Source: Panagrolaimus kolymaensis (taxonomy: Eukaryota; Nematoda; Chromadorea; Rhabditida; Panagrolaimidae). Taken from it: DNA of 64,000 nt. How positions within the stretch are numbered: position 1 is the first letter of the stretch; each line of letters opens with the position of its first letter. Shown in pieces: positions 36,901 through 47,101 of the stretch. Location of the stretch: contig JAJQJQ010000090.1 of the NCBI GenBank assembly GCA_028622995.1, positions 62,001 to 126,000 of the forward strand. Direction: 5' to 3'. The translations under genes and the position numbers were made by a program. The notes below the pieces were generated by a model. The model was given only the letters and a program-made list of their open reading frames with translations. It was not told where the DNA came from and ran no database searches.

Positions 36901-39900
36901 ACAAAGCTGATTCGCTTTCCGAAGACATCCCAAAAACTTTTAAACGATATGATGAAAAAAAAATAAGAACTTTTATTGAATTTTTCACCAGGTAATATTA
37001 TAATCAATGATTTAATTTTACCTATTTTTTGTTTTTTGTTTCTAGCCCTCATTGTATGGTCATTTTGCCATATGGAGATATGAAAGTAAGAAAAACAAAT
37101 GGCGAAAAAGTGGATATTGCAGCAAATATTAGACTTCAATCCCATGCTCAAATTATCCGGATGTACATAAAAATGATGGAAGAACAAGGCCGAGAAGATG
37201 AAGTTTTATCTCGCAGTGCAATGTTTGCAATTCTACAATATTGCCATGCACAAAAATCAAAAGCTTTGACTTGCGTCGATTATTTTCAAGCCGCCGCATT
37301 TGATGTAAAATTTTTCTTTAACAAAAAACAAGTAACTCAAAATTTTTAGGGATTTGACGAAGTAAATACGGTACTCAAAAGTTGGGAAAGTAAGGGAACT
37401 ATCAACCTTCCACAAAGCAGTGATTTATAATTGCGATTGAAAGAAGCCCAAGAATATCTTCAAACTGATTTTTCCATTAACTTGAAATCAGATTCATCTG
37501 TGATTTCATATTGTTTCCAACATGCATTGAGTGATCCTAATGACCCTGAATTTTCTGCAGAATGTAAAACTCCGCATTTTACTGTATCTCCTCGTTGCAA
37601 AGCTTTCTCAAAAATTTTGGATGATTTAGAGAAATTAAGTGACGAACTTGTTGCAAATTGTAAAGAAGAAAATTGTGCAGAATTGATTGTTCTTGAAAAT
37701 GATAATGCCAGAATTCAAAATGCAGTCTTCCATATAATGGAACTAAAAAGACACATTGTGAGGTCAAGATGGAGTGATTTGGAAAAAGCCAAAGATATTG
37801 CTAATTTGGATAATAAAAAAGCTTATTTAACTTTGGATTGGGCACAAAAGCTTCTTAAATCAAAATATCGAGAAACTCAAAGTGATTATTTTGGAAAAGA
37901 AGGCATGGCTCATCACATTACGCACGTTCAAACAATTGAAAACGGAGTCCCAGTTAATTATGCTTTTGTTCATATTATTCAAGAAAATAAGCAAGATGGA
38001 GCAGCAGTAATTGCAATCCTCCTGGATGTGCTTTTGAAATTAAAAGAAATGGGAAAGGAGGAAGTAATATTACGCAGCGACAACGCCGGTTAGTTTAATA
38101 GTAAATTTTTACAAATATTATTTTTTAATTTTAAGGTTGCTACCATAGCAAAGAAGTAATTTTATCCATCGCAGAATTAATTGAACAAAGCGGAGTGAAA
38201 ATTTCCAAATATTCATTTTCCGAACCACAAAATGGGAAAAGTAATTCTGACGCAATTGCGGCATTGGTAAAAAATAAAGTTAGAGCTTACATCACTGAAG
38301 CGAAAAAGAATGTCCAAGACGAATATGAATTCTTTGATGCTTTAGTTTATGATCCTGGTATGCCCCATACTTCTATTAGTGTTTCGACTGTGAATCGTGG
38401 AACAGATACAAAAATTTCAACAATGGCTTTGAAGGGAATTTCTAAATTTTATACATTTACTTTTCAACCCGGTGGTGTTTTGGTTCATCGAGCAGCAAAT
38501 ATAGGAAAGGGAAAATTCTTCAAATATTCAGGAACAAATATAAAGATTAAAGATATTCCTTTCCTTGAAAAGTCAAAAGCAAATAATGTTCCTACTGATG
38601 CAAGTTTATGGAGAATCGGTAAAAAAAAGAACAAATCTAAAAAAACTGAATGTTCCCACTATGAATGTCCAGATGCAAGTTGTGATGCTACATTTGATAC
38701 TCATGAAGAACTTATGGCACATATAATGGCGGGTGACCATTATACAAGTACGAAAAGACTTTTACAAAAAGATTACGCTATAGAAACTTATCGAGAACTT
38801 GTTGATCAAATGGCACCCATTCAAATTGATAGAGTAGCTCGAGATTTTGCAGATGAACGAGATGAAGAAAATTCAATTAATAATTCACCAGGACCTCCTA
38901 TTGGATGGGCTCATCGCCATTTTCAAACTAATCCAAAAATAACTGAGGAAAAAAGAAATTATGTTTATGAAAAATTTCTTGAAGGCGCGAAGGACAGATC
39001 AAAAAAATGGAGCCCCAAAAACATTGCAAAAGCTATGCTTCTTGCTACAAACATGAATGGACAACGTATATTTGCAATTGATGAAGTTTTAAAAATGGAT
39101 CAAATCAGATCATTGCTTAGCAGATTTGCAGCCGAACAGAAAAAACCCCAAGATGGCCCTTCAAAAAAGAAACAAAAAGCGGATTGTTCAATTCGTGTGA
39201 GCAATTTGGAAGGGGAAGATGACGATGAAATCGAAGAAGAATGTATGGATCAAGAAGAACAAGCAAATAGAAATATGAATTTGGCACATAGGGAATCAAA
39301 ATATCAACGAGATAATGGCATGGAAGAAATCCATCAAGTTATTTATGAAAAAATAACCGATGAATAAAATTAAAAGTTTTGATTTTGTATTATTTTTATA
39401 GTTATTCTTCTTTACAATATTTTTGACGTTGTTGCTATTGTTCTATTGAATTTATTTAATATAAAGTTTTTGAAAATAACTTTGGATTATCAATAAAATA
39501 ATATAAATATTTTTTATGTAATAGTTTAAAAGGATTTTAACAAACTGTAATTTAAAAGAAACTTGTACTAAAGAGAAATTACAAAATCAAAGAGAAAATA
39601 ATGTTTGGAATAATAATTTTCTCTTACAGAATTGATATTTGCTCAGAAGGCATAATTCATCAACTTTGATTACTTCTTACCACTATTTGTTCAGTAAACT
39701 AAGTATTAAAAAAAGATTAAAAATACCACAAAAAATAAACGAAAATAATAAATATAATAAAAAAGTAATAAAGATTTGGCAAAGTGTGAGATTGATACCT
39801 TTGCAATATCTGCAATATCATGCATAGCGAACATTCAAAAATTCATAAATCCCTAATGAGGCATTGTGAGTTTATGAGGTTTACACCATAAGAAAGAGGA

Positions 39901-42900
39901 GATTCTGGGGGTCATTATGGTGTATAGTATAGCGTTGTATGGAAGACGGTTAAAAAATGGCATCAATTTGAAGTTTTAATATGCAAATTTCTCTGCATTT
40001 TTATAGAACATTCAAATGTATGGAATGCACCATTAAATAGCCCGTAATCTAATTGATAATATTGGATAAAAATCAAATTTAAATACTTCATGGGTGAATT
40101 TAGCCGAATTTTTGAAGTTAATGCATGATTTCAACTTCAAAATGAAAAATTTGCATATCCAGCTTAGTTTTTGAGAAAAACCTTGTCGCCAATAATTTTT
40201 AAATATTTTTTAGAACCGATTGGTAAAGAAAAATAAAAAATAAAAAAAATTTTGTTCCGCCCGATTTGAATCAGCTCACAGAACCTCTCTTAACTTCTAG
40301 AAAATTTTTGAATATTTTAATTATATTTTTTTTTACTTTTTATTTAATTAGAATAAAATATATATGAAAGCAATGAAAGATACTTTTGGGTGAAAAATAA
40401 ACTTTAAAAGACAAATAATAAATAAAAAATTTTTGGAAAGGAAAAAAGAAACTTTTAAAAGTATGCAATTTTATGGTCAAAGAATGTGCATTTATGGAAC
40501 AAAACATTGTTTAGTTAATTACAATTTAAAAAGAAAGAAAATAAAAGTTTGACCTTTCCATTAATTCAACATATTGTAGAAATATTTTTGTTATTTACTT
40601 ACTTACTCATGATTTACAAAAAGCCCAGAATCCGATTCTAATAAAAGTGTCAAAAAGTGATTTTGTTTTTTAACATCCTCGGCAAATAAATAATTATTCA
40701 AACAGTCACTTTCTTCTTTTGCTTCTTTCTTTAAATATTTTTTTTATCGCTAAAATAGTTTAAAGTTGTTGTTATTGTTTTTCGGAGCGTAAAAAAACAA
40801 AAGCTTTTCACACAAAAAAGCTTTATTTTTCTTTTTTCATAGAAAGGAAAGCAGACTATTTTTTAAAATTTATGCTTTAAAATTTTTTTTTTGAATATTT
40901 TGTCTTTATTTTTTTGTTAATTTTGTAAAGAAAAAATATAAATATGATTTAAGGATTTTAAATGTCTATTGGCATGGCACCTAAATCCCATAAAAAGATG
41001 CAAAAAAAAAAAAAGAATTAAGCTATTAGTTTCTCTAAAGTGAAAAATAAGAGTTCGTTGCGCCAATTATTAGAACCATATGCTCAATAAATTGCCCACT
41101 CGATTGCAAGACACCACAAGGGATCAAATTTATAAAAGTATGCCAAAACCGAATCATGGAGCAATCATCAAATTATAAATAAATAAATTAGAAAAGAAAA
41201 AAATTTTCAGAGAAGAAAATATGAAAAAGCAAAAAATAACATTTTTTGATTCTTAAATTTGAAAAAATTAAGTTTTTACTTGCTTTACCATTTATTTTTT
41301 TTATTTTTCGAAGAAAATGAAGCGCTATTTTTTTCTCTCTCCCATTTTAAAGTTTGAATATTTTGATAACATCTTTTTTTTCATTTTGAAAAGAAAATTA
41401 GATTAAATTTTTTATAAATATTTAAATTTATTAATAACTTCTTTATGATTTTGGTTTTACTGTTTTTTTGGATTTTTTTGTCGAAAGTGAAAAAGGTTTA
41501 GACCCAAAAAATATAAAAAATGTTAAAAAGAGATATGGAGACGACAAAAGCAAAAGATAGTAAAAGCCTTTTCTCCATCATGGACAAAAATATTTTATTT
41601 TATAGAGATTCGGTGAACGAAATTTGTTTTTAAAATTAAAAAAATCACAAAACAAAAACTTACATTAAAGAATCTAAATACTCCTTCAGCTTTTCCTTGA
41701 TCCAATGCATGATAACAATTCGTAAACAAAGGAGCCGCAAGAGTTGCATAAAAAGTGGGGTTATGTTTTTTAGTTCTCAAATTATAATCCAACCACATTT
41801 TTTCTGTTTCATTATAAAATACTGCATTTACGGATCTTCGATGTTTAGCAAGCATATTTCGATAAAATTCAGATTTATCATTATTTTTTCCAACTTCATC
41901 AAATAAATAATCCAATATATCCATATTCCAACATAAAAATGAATTTAAATCCACCGGTAAAATATTTGTAGTTTCAATGGTTTCTAAAGTTTTTTGATCT
42001 GAAAACCAACGAGTCGAAAAATCAAGTCCGGATTCAGCGGCGGAAGCTAAATCCCGGAAAAGTTTTTGGTTATCAACTTTCGAAGTTTTATTTGAAGCTT
42101 CGGCAGTCGCTAAATCTTCTTTATATGATTCTGGTCGGGGAGTATTGCTTTTAGCTCGATATTGATATAAAGTATATTTTTTTCCATCATTCAAAGTAAC
42201 TTCATATTGATGATTTTTTTGCCAATAATTAAATTCTTTTTCCATTGTCGGTAATAATTTTTTAACGAATTCAATGTTATGGGTATTTTCGTAATATTCA
42301 TAAACCATTGGAATAAAAAGCGGAGGCTGGGATCTGCAAAAAAAAATTTAAAAATTCTCAAATTTTTAAGACTGAAATCTGGCAAGTAAAATGTATTATA
42401 GTTTACTTAAAAATTTTTTTTCAAACCCTACAAAAATTAAGAAAAAATAATTTGAGCAAAAAATAAGGTCTCACATCGAAAATCATAAACAAAAAAGTTT
42501 ATTTTTGTTTTAAAATTTATGTAAATTCGAGGAAATAATTTGCTTTTTCCTACCCCTTAATTTTGGTTGTCTTTCCGTAACATCCCCTTTTTTTCTTAAG
42601 CTGTTGGGTATCTATAGATTGGAAATATTTTGGCGTGAAAGAAAAAATGGGTCGCATCTTCCGGAGGTGGCCATTTGAAAAAGATACGCACTTTTTAAGG
42701 TATCCCTTCCAAAAAGAATGAAAGGAATGATTGAAAAATTTGCATGAAGTAATTTTTATGTGAAAAAGCATTTACGAATTAACCTTTGTTTTAGTTGCAT
42801 GTAAATGAAGCAATGATGAGTGGCGGTTTACTTGCAAGGAAGTGCAGGACCTTGATCCTTTGGATTTTATGGATCCAACCAGATCCATTAAAAATTTAGG

Positions 42901-45060
42901 ATCCAAATCCAAGTGATTTTAAAGGTCCATTCTATGGTATCCATTCTATGGTACATTTAAGACCCAATCCATAAGTTTTCTAAGATCCAAATACTCCAAA
43001 GAATCCAAAGATACAAAAGGATCCACATACCCGTAAGTACATAAAAATTTGCATGAAATTTTTTTGCATACGTTTTGTGAATAAAATTTAAAACAGCATT
43101 GCTGAGTGGCGGTTTACTTTCAAAAAAATAGAATTTTGATCCATTGGATCTTAAGAACCCAAATCCATGCGATATTTAAGATCCAGATCGAATATTTTTG
43201 TATGTAAGCTCTTTGAAGAATGAACTTTTTCTTTTTGTTGATTTATGATGGATATGTGAGGAGAAGGGATTGATTTAAAGCTACCAAAATATATATAACA
43301 AAGTATTATTTTATAATCTTTGTTTTTTTGTTTATCCGATAAAAAGAATGCTAAAATTTTCGTTGGATAATTAATAGCAGAAAACACTGAAGACGCAATT
43401 GCCAAGGTGGGGCGTGCCGAAGGCACGCCGTCCGCCTAGTTTTAAATAAATTTAGCTAATGTAATTTCACGTATGACCAAAGCTAAGAAAAATAAATTTT
43501 TGTCTCGTAGCGAAAAGATTAAAAGTCCTTTAATATTTCTTTAATAATTTGAGAGGACTAAAATTTGAGAATAAAATTAATATTTTGTTATTTTCTTTCG
43601 ATTAAATTAAACATCTCAATTTTAATCTCCAAAAGAAAAATTAACAAACCTTTGAAGATAATAAACTCTTCCACCATTAGGAATGAAACCATAAGTATCA
43701 ACATATTCAGCAAAATTTAAAATCATTTGTGCAGCGGCGTCATATAATTCTGAAGTCATCAATCCTTTAATAATCCAATAAGCATCCCAATAATAATTTT
43801 CACGAAATCGACCTCCAGGAGCAATAAATTTATGTTTGATAGGAAGAAGGGAATATTTTTCGGGGTTTAGATTTACTTTGGGGTCCATCTAAAATTTTTT
43901 TCTTGGATTGGAGAGGAAAAAAAATTTGGATTATTCTTTAGTGCGAGTTTTGAAACTAAGTATCATGGAATGCTTTTTTCTCTTCATTTTTCTGGCTATA
44001 ATAATAATTACTTACTTGTTTACAAAGCTTTTTCCAAATATTATTCAACTGTAAAGCCCATTCCTTCAAATTTGGATCTCGAATGGCCATAAGCTTTTCT
44101 GGATTATCTACAAATCCATCAGGGGTGCAATTCATTAATTCATGACCAGCAGGTAAAAAATTTTGTAATAAAAAATCTTCAAATTTTTCTTTATTTATTT
44201 CTTCCACGGATTCGTTTCCAAACATTTTTTCAAAATTATTTAAAGTGACTTCTAAAAATTTTTTTGTTGAGTTTGAATTTGGTTATTTTTGTTGTTTTTA
44301 CAAACCTGGAGAATTAATTAAAGGTCGATCAACATATTCCTTGGAATCATTGGTAATGCTTAAATAATTATAAGCTTCTAAAATTCTGCCTTGGCAATAA
44401 ATTTGTCTGAAATAAAAAGAAAAAATTTATTATTTTTGTTTGCAAATTTTTTTCTCTAATCTAGCTTTTATTGCTAGAAAATTAAGAGGAAAAAAAATAT
44501 TAAAACCGAAAGCATGAAAAATAAAAAACAGTTTTTTGATTGTTTGGCGATTTTCTTCGAACTGTAATAAAAAAAATTATAGGTGTTTTCACAACAACAT
44601 GGAGAACTGTTTGAATAACATCAACAAAAAAAACAAAGGAAGAAAGCTTGAATGTTTGTTTTACAAAGGCATGTTTTTATGTTTTTTAGATAAATAGTTC
44701 AACGTCACTTTTTTTTTGCTTGTCAAAAACATTTTTTGATAAAATTTTGTTTTCCAAATTTTTGGATAAAACTTTTGCCGCGATTTTTTTTAATCATTCG
44801 CAACGAAAAATTTACACAGTTAATAAAAAAGCAAAAAAAAAAACTTACGAGTTATTTGAATTACTTTCATCACACATATAAATATCCTCCTCTTCATCAT
44901 TTGCATTCTCTTCCTCCTTTGCAACATTTTTCTCATTCACATTATTTCCATTAGGAATAAATAATTTTACATCACCATTAACAAATAAAGAAAATTTTAA
45001 ATAAATAATTATAAATATTAATAATCCTCCATAAATAGTTATTATTTTTTTACCCGACAT
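33953..45060 (-). CDS. Trehalase (glycoside hydrolase family 37), seven exons, membrane-anchored
   Basis: Exons in transcript order are 45060-44849, 44406-44306, 44251-44016, 43888-43650, 42333-41664, 34647-34420 and 34234-33953, giving about 655 aa. Trehalase splits alpha,alpha-trehalose into two glucoses, a central step of nematode sugar and stress metabolism. Family landmarks in order: YCQGRILEAYNYL near residue 75, signature 1 PGGRFRENYYWDAYW, RWFSD, signature 2 QQWDFPNGWG, then GGEYDVQDGFGLTNG. The putative acid is the Asp of RDADQQ/RAES-type loops and the base is the Glu of GGEY. The usual GFGW is GFGL here. An N-terminal hydrophobic segment (residues 7-28) and a C-terminal Ser/Thr-rich stretch plus hydrophobic tail (FTALTLFLPLLFAV) suggest a surface enzyme, GPI-linked or membrane-anchored. 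Intron 5 is 7.0 kb because a transposon sits in it. The exon 6 donor (GTTAGT) is weak. Confidence 0.92.
34868..35532 (+). repeat. Left terminal inverted repeat of the 5.4-kb transposon
   Basis: It begins GGCGGAACAAAAA and ends CCAAACATTAT. It is matched base for base, inverted, by 39598-40261. A 62-codon open frame occurs in both arms only because the arms are copies; I do not treat it as a gene. Confidence 0.88.
35626..39367 (+). pseudogene. RNase H-fold (DDD/E) transposase candidate with zinc-finger domains, one in-frame stop
   Basis: Predicted exons are 35626-36229, 36277-36991, 37046-37304, 37350-38088 and 38136-39367. All are phase-consistent, about 1,182 codons, with a TAA at 37428-37430 (after LPQSSDL). 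Order of parts: a Cys/His-rich N-terminal domain (CICENHF, then GSGFCNEHW), an acidic linker, and a helical middle. A catalytic-looking core follows: LDWAQKLLKSKYRETQSDYF (Asp 37836-37838), ILRSDNAGCYHSK (Asp 38079-38081) and SEPQNGKSNSDAIAALVKNK (Asp 38249-38251). The last recalls the PQSNGKVERF...LK element of rve integrases. Then come a C2H2-like finger (ECPDASCDATF...HIMAGDH) and a tail with IGWAHRHFQ and DQIRSLLSRFAAEQKK. From memory, similar uncharacterised proteins occur in cnidarians and fish; I cannot name the superfamily. The predicted start, MKKIIFLLLLFEFQFIYAR, looks like a signal peptide, which is odd for a nuclear enzyme. Confidence 0.7.
39598..40261 (-). repeat. Right terminal inverted repeat of the 5.4-kb transposon
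   Basis: This is the inverted copy of 34868-35532, ending in GTTCCGCC at the outer boundary. It starts 230 bases after the transposase stop codon, so the gene's poly(A) region lies between the stop and this arm. Confidence 0.88.
42818..43200. repeat. GATCC/GGATC-rich degenerate repeat patch in a trehalase intron
   Basis: Short variants of GGATCCAAATCC and TCCATTGGATC recur about a dozen times. A larger motif, GAGTGGCGGTTTACTT, occurs twice (near 42820 and 43098), each time followed by a TTGATCC...TGGAT stretch. The block therefore looks like an old ~280-bp tandem duplication of a GATCC-rich unit. It may be the body of the Helitron-like element whose 3' end lies at 43439. Confidence 0.5.
43401..43439 (+). 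mobile_element. Helitron-like 3' terminus (hairpin plus CTAG)
   Basis: A perfect 8-bp GC-rich stem, GGCGTGCC (43411-43418) and GGCACGCC (43422-43429) with a 3-base loop, is followed six bases later by CTAG (43436-43439) and then a T. That is the standard Helitron 3' end: hairpin, short spacer, CTRR, insertion before T. It stands out in an AT-rich intron. I could not find the 5' TC end, so the element's extent is unknown. Confidence 0.55.
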
Positions 45061-47101
45061 AATTTGACTGTTTTTTTTTTTTGTGAAAAATAAAAAGGCA
45101 ATCTGAAACACGAAAACAAATTTTTAAAAAAATACATAAACCTTTGAAAAAAAAGGAGGTTTATTTACACAAGCAAGCGCAAGCGATGGTGTAAACTCAA
45201 AAAACAAAGTCAGACGACAAAAAAAATAATACGCGACTCCAACAGAAAAAAAACTGTTAAACTTTTTTCTTTCTTTTTAAATACAGCCTCCAATATTTTT
45301 TGAAGAATGTATGCTGGCTACTTTTTTTTTGCAACAACAGCTCAAAAACATAGAAACATTGATGATATGTGAAACACGCGTGTTCAAAGGGACACAAGAT
45401 TAATTTAAAGTTCCTTTTTCCCAAGTTTATTTTTAAGAAGCTTTAATTTTAATGATAATAATGAGAAATAAAGAAGACCAAAGAAATGGAAGAAAATTCT
45501 CGGACGTTATTATAGAATTAGAGTTAGCGTAAAAAAAGAGAAGGAAGAAAGCTTAATTAAAATAATTGAAAGAATTATGATAAGCAAAAAACACTGATTT
45601 TTCTGGACTTGACTACAAATGAAACTAAGATAAACTTTGCATCGAAGATCACTGGGTGGAAAAAAAGAAGGTTAAAGTCAATGGTGGTCATTAATGGCAC
45701 AAGGAAATGGAGAAAAAAATAAATCTGCGATATTTCAAAAAATAAATAATAATAAAAGTTTTTTGTTAAATTAGATTTTTAAATAATTTTATAGAAATGG
45801 TTCGTCCCAGTTAGGGTGGACCGATCTACCGGTAGATTGAAAAATCGGTAGATCTACCGGTAGATCTACCGGTGGATCTACCGGTAGATCTACTGAAATC
45901 TACCGCAAGTCCAAAATTCGAAAAGAAAGGGATTTTGAATCAAGGAATACAAAATTAAGGATATAAGGCTATTTTTGGGCACAAAAATAGGTTTTGCAAA
46001 CTTTTAAAAAAATTTCAATTTTTCAACAGGGTGGACCAAGCTATTACTTTCCTATCATAAACTCTCCCCTGTTAAAAAAATTCAAAAATTTTCGGAAATA
46101 GAGAAAACATCGTTTTTATGCATTTTAGAACCTGCTAATTCATAACTTTCGCTTAAAAAACTCCGAGAACGTCTTTTTTTAAATTTTGGTGGCGCGGTAG
46201 ATTTCGGTAGATTGGAAAATTTTTTCGGTAGATTTCGGTAGATCTACCGGTAGATCTACCGGTAGAATCTACTGGTAGATCTACCCGGTCCACCCTAGTC
46301 CCAGTTGAGACGAGAAAGTTTGAAAACTATTATATGGAAATTTGTTTGTCTTTGTTAGAAAAATATTCTAAAAAATAGAATTTCACCGAAAAATGAAACA
46401 AAATCAATCATAGTTTTTTTCATCGGAAATGGAATAAAAAAAACATATACAACCAATTAAAATGAACAACATACATACATATATAAAAAAAACCCAACCA
46501 CACGATAAAAAAGAAAGTTATAATTCATTTTTTTGATTGTTGAAGGAAAGTGAAAAAAAATTTTTTATGGAAAAACATCAATGTTTTTATATATTTTTTT
46601 TGTGGTGTGTGTGATTGACCGAGTGAGCGAACAAGCAATCAAGCCTCTGTGACTGACTGACTGTTTACTTGCTTCCCTCAATTTTCACTTTCCATCCTTC
46701 TTTCCTTTCTCTCTCTCCCCACATTTTCACGCTTTTATATTTAATTTTACTTTCTTCCTATATTTTTTCCTGTTCGTCAAGTTTCTTTTTGTTTTGTTTA
46801 TCAAACACAAAAATGAAAAAACGATTGAAATGAAATATTCAACGCTTTCCAAAAATACATTTATTTGTTGTTTTTAATGAGTGAGACAGAGAGACAGAGT
46901 CAGTTATTATTATTATTTTTAAAATATATAGATGTATTTATTTTTTTTTTTTTTTGCAAAATTTATGAAAAAATAAATGCGTAAAACAAAAAAAAGGAAT
47001 CATTCAGGAAGGCAGTGTTGTTTATTTGTCTTTTTTGGAAATTCAATCAGCATCATGATTCATGATCATCGAATAAGGATATATGGAGATCGTTGACTGA
47101 T
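45061..47101. other. Intergenic region between the trehalase start and the rhodanese 3' end
   Basis: This holds the presumptive trehalase promoter, the complete hAT-type MITE at 45812-46297, and otherwise AT-rich low-complexity DNA with no supportable gene. Confidence 0.55.
45812..46297. mobile_element. hAT-type MITE, 486 bp, with perfect 8-bp target-site duplication
   Basis: The element begins TAGGGTGGACCG and ends CGGTCCACCCTA, a perfect 12-bp terminal inverted repeat. GTCCCAGT immediately flanks both sides (45804-45811 and 46298-46305), an exact 8-bp duplication. Subterminal arrays of the palindromic motif CCGGTAGATCTACCGG occur near both ends (about 45822-45905 and 46195-46290). TAGGG termini, an 8-bp duplication and subterminal repeats together identify the hAT superfamily. 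There is no transposase inside, so it is non-autonomous. Confidence 0.85.

Larger units (their letters stand above)
34868..40261 (+). mobile_element. 5.4-kb DNA transposon with ~665-bp terminal inverted repeats, in a trehalase intron
   Basis: Outer ends are GGCGGAAC at 34868 and GTTCCGCC ending at 40261. The left arm 34868-35532 and right arm 39598-40261 are inverted copies over about 664 bp; I see essentially one base of difference, in an A/T tract near the outer end. Between them lies a single large spliced gene (35626-39367). The element is antisense to the host trehalase and accounts for most of intron 5. I could not find a convincing target-site duplication: the left flank ends ...CGAAGTC and the right flank begins CGATTTG. 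Near-identical arms argue for recent insertion or ongoing gene conversion, though the gene carries a stop codon. Confidence 0.85.

Noticed and set aside
34850..40280. A target-site duplication for the 5.4-kb transposon
   Set aside because: Left flank (...TTTTCGAAGTC) and right flank (CGATTTGAATC...) share no adjacent direct repeat of useful length, so I do not claim one.
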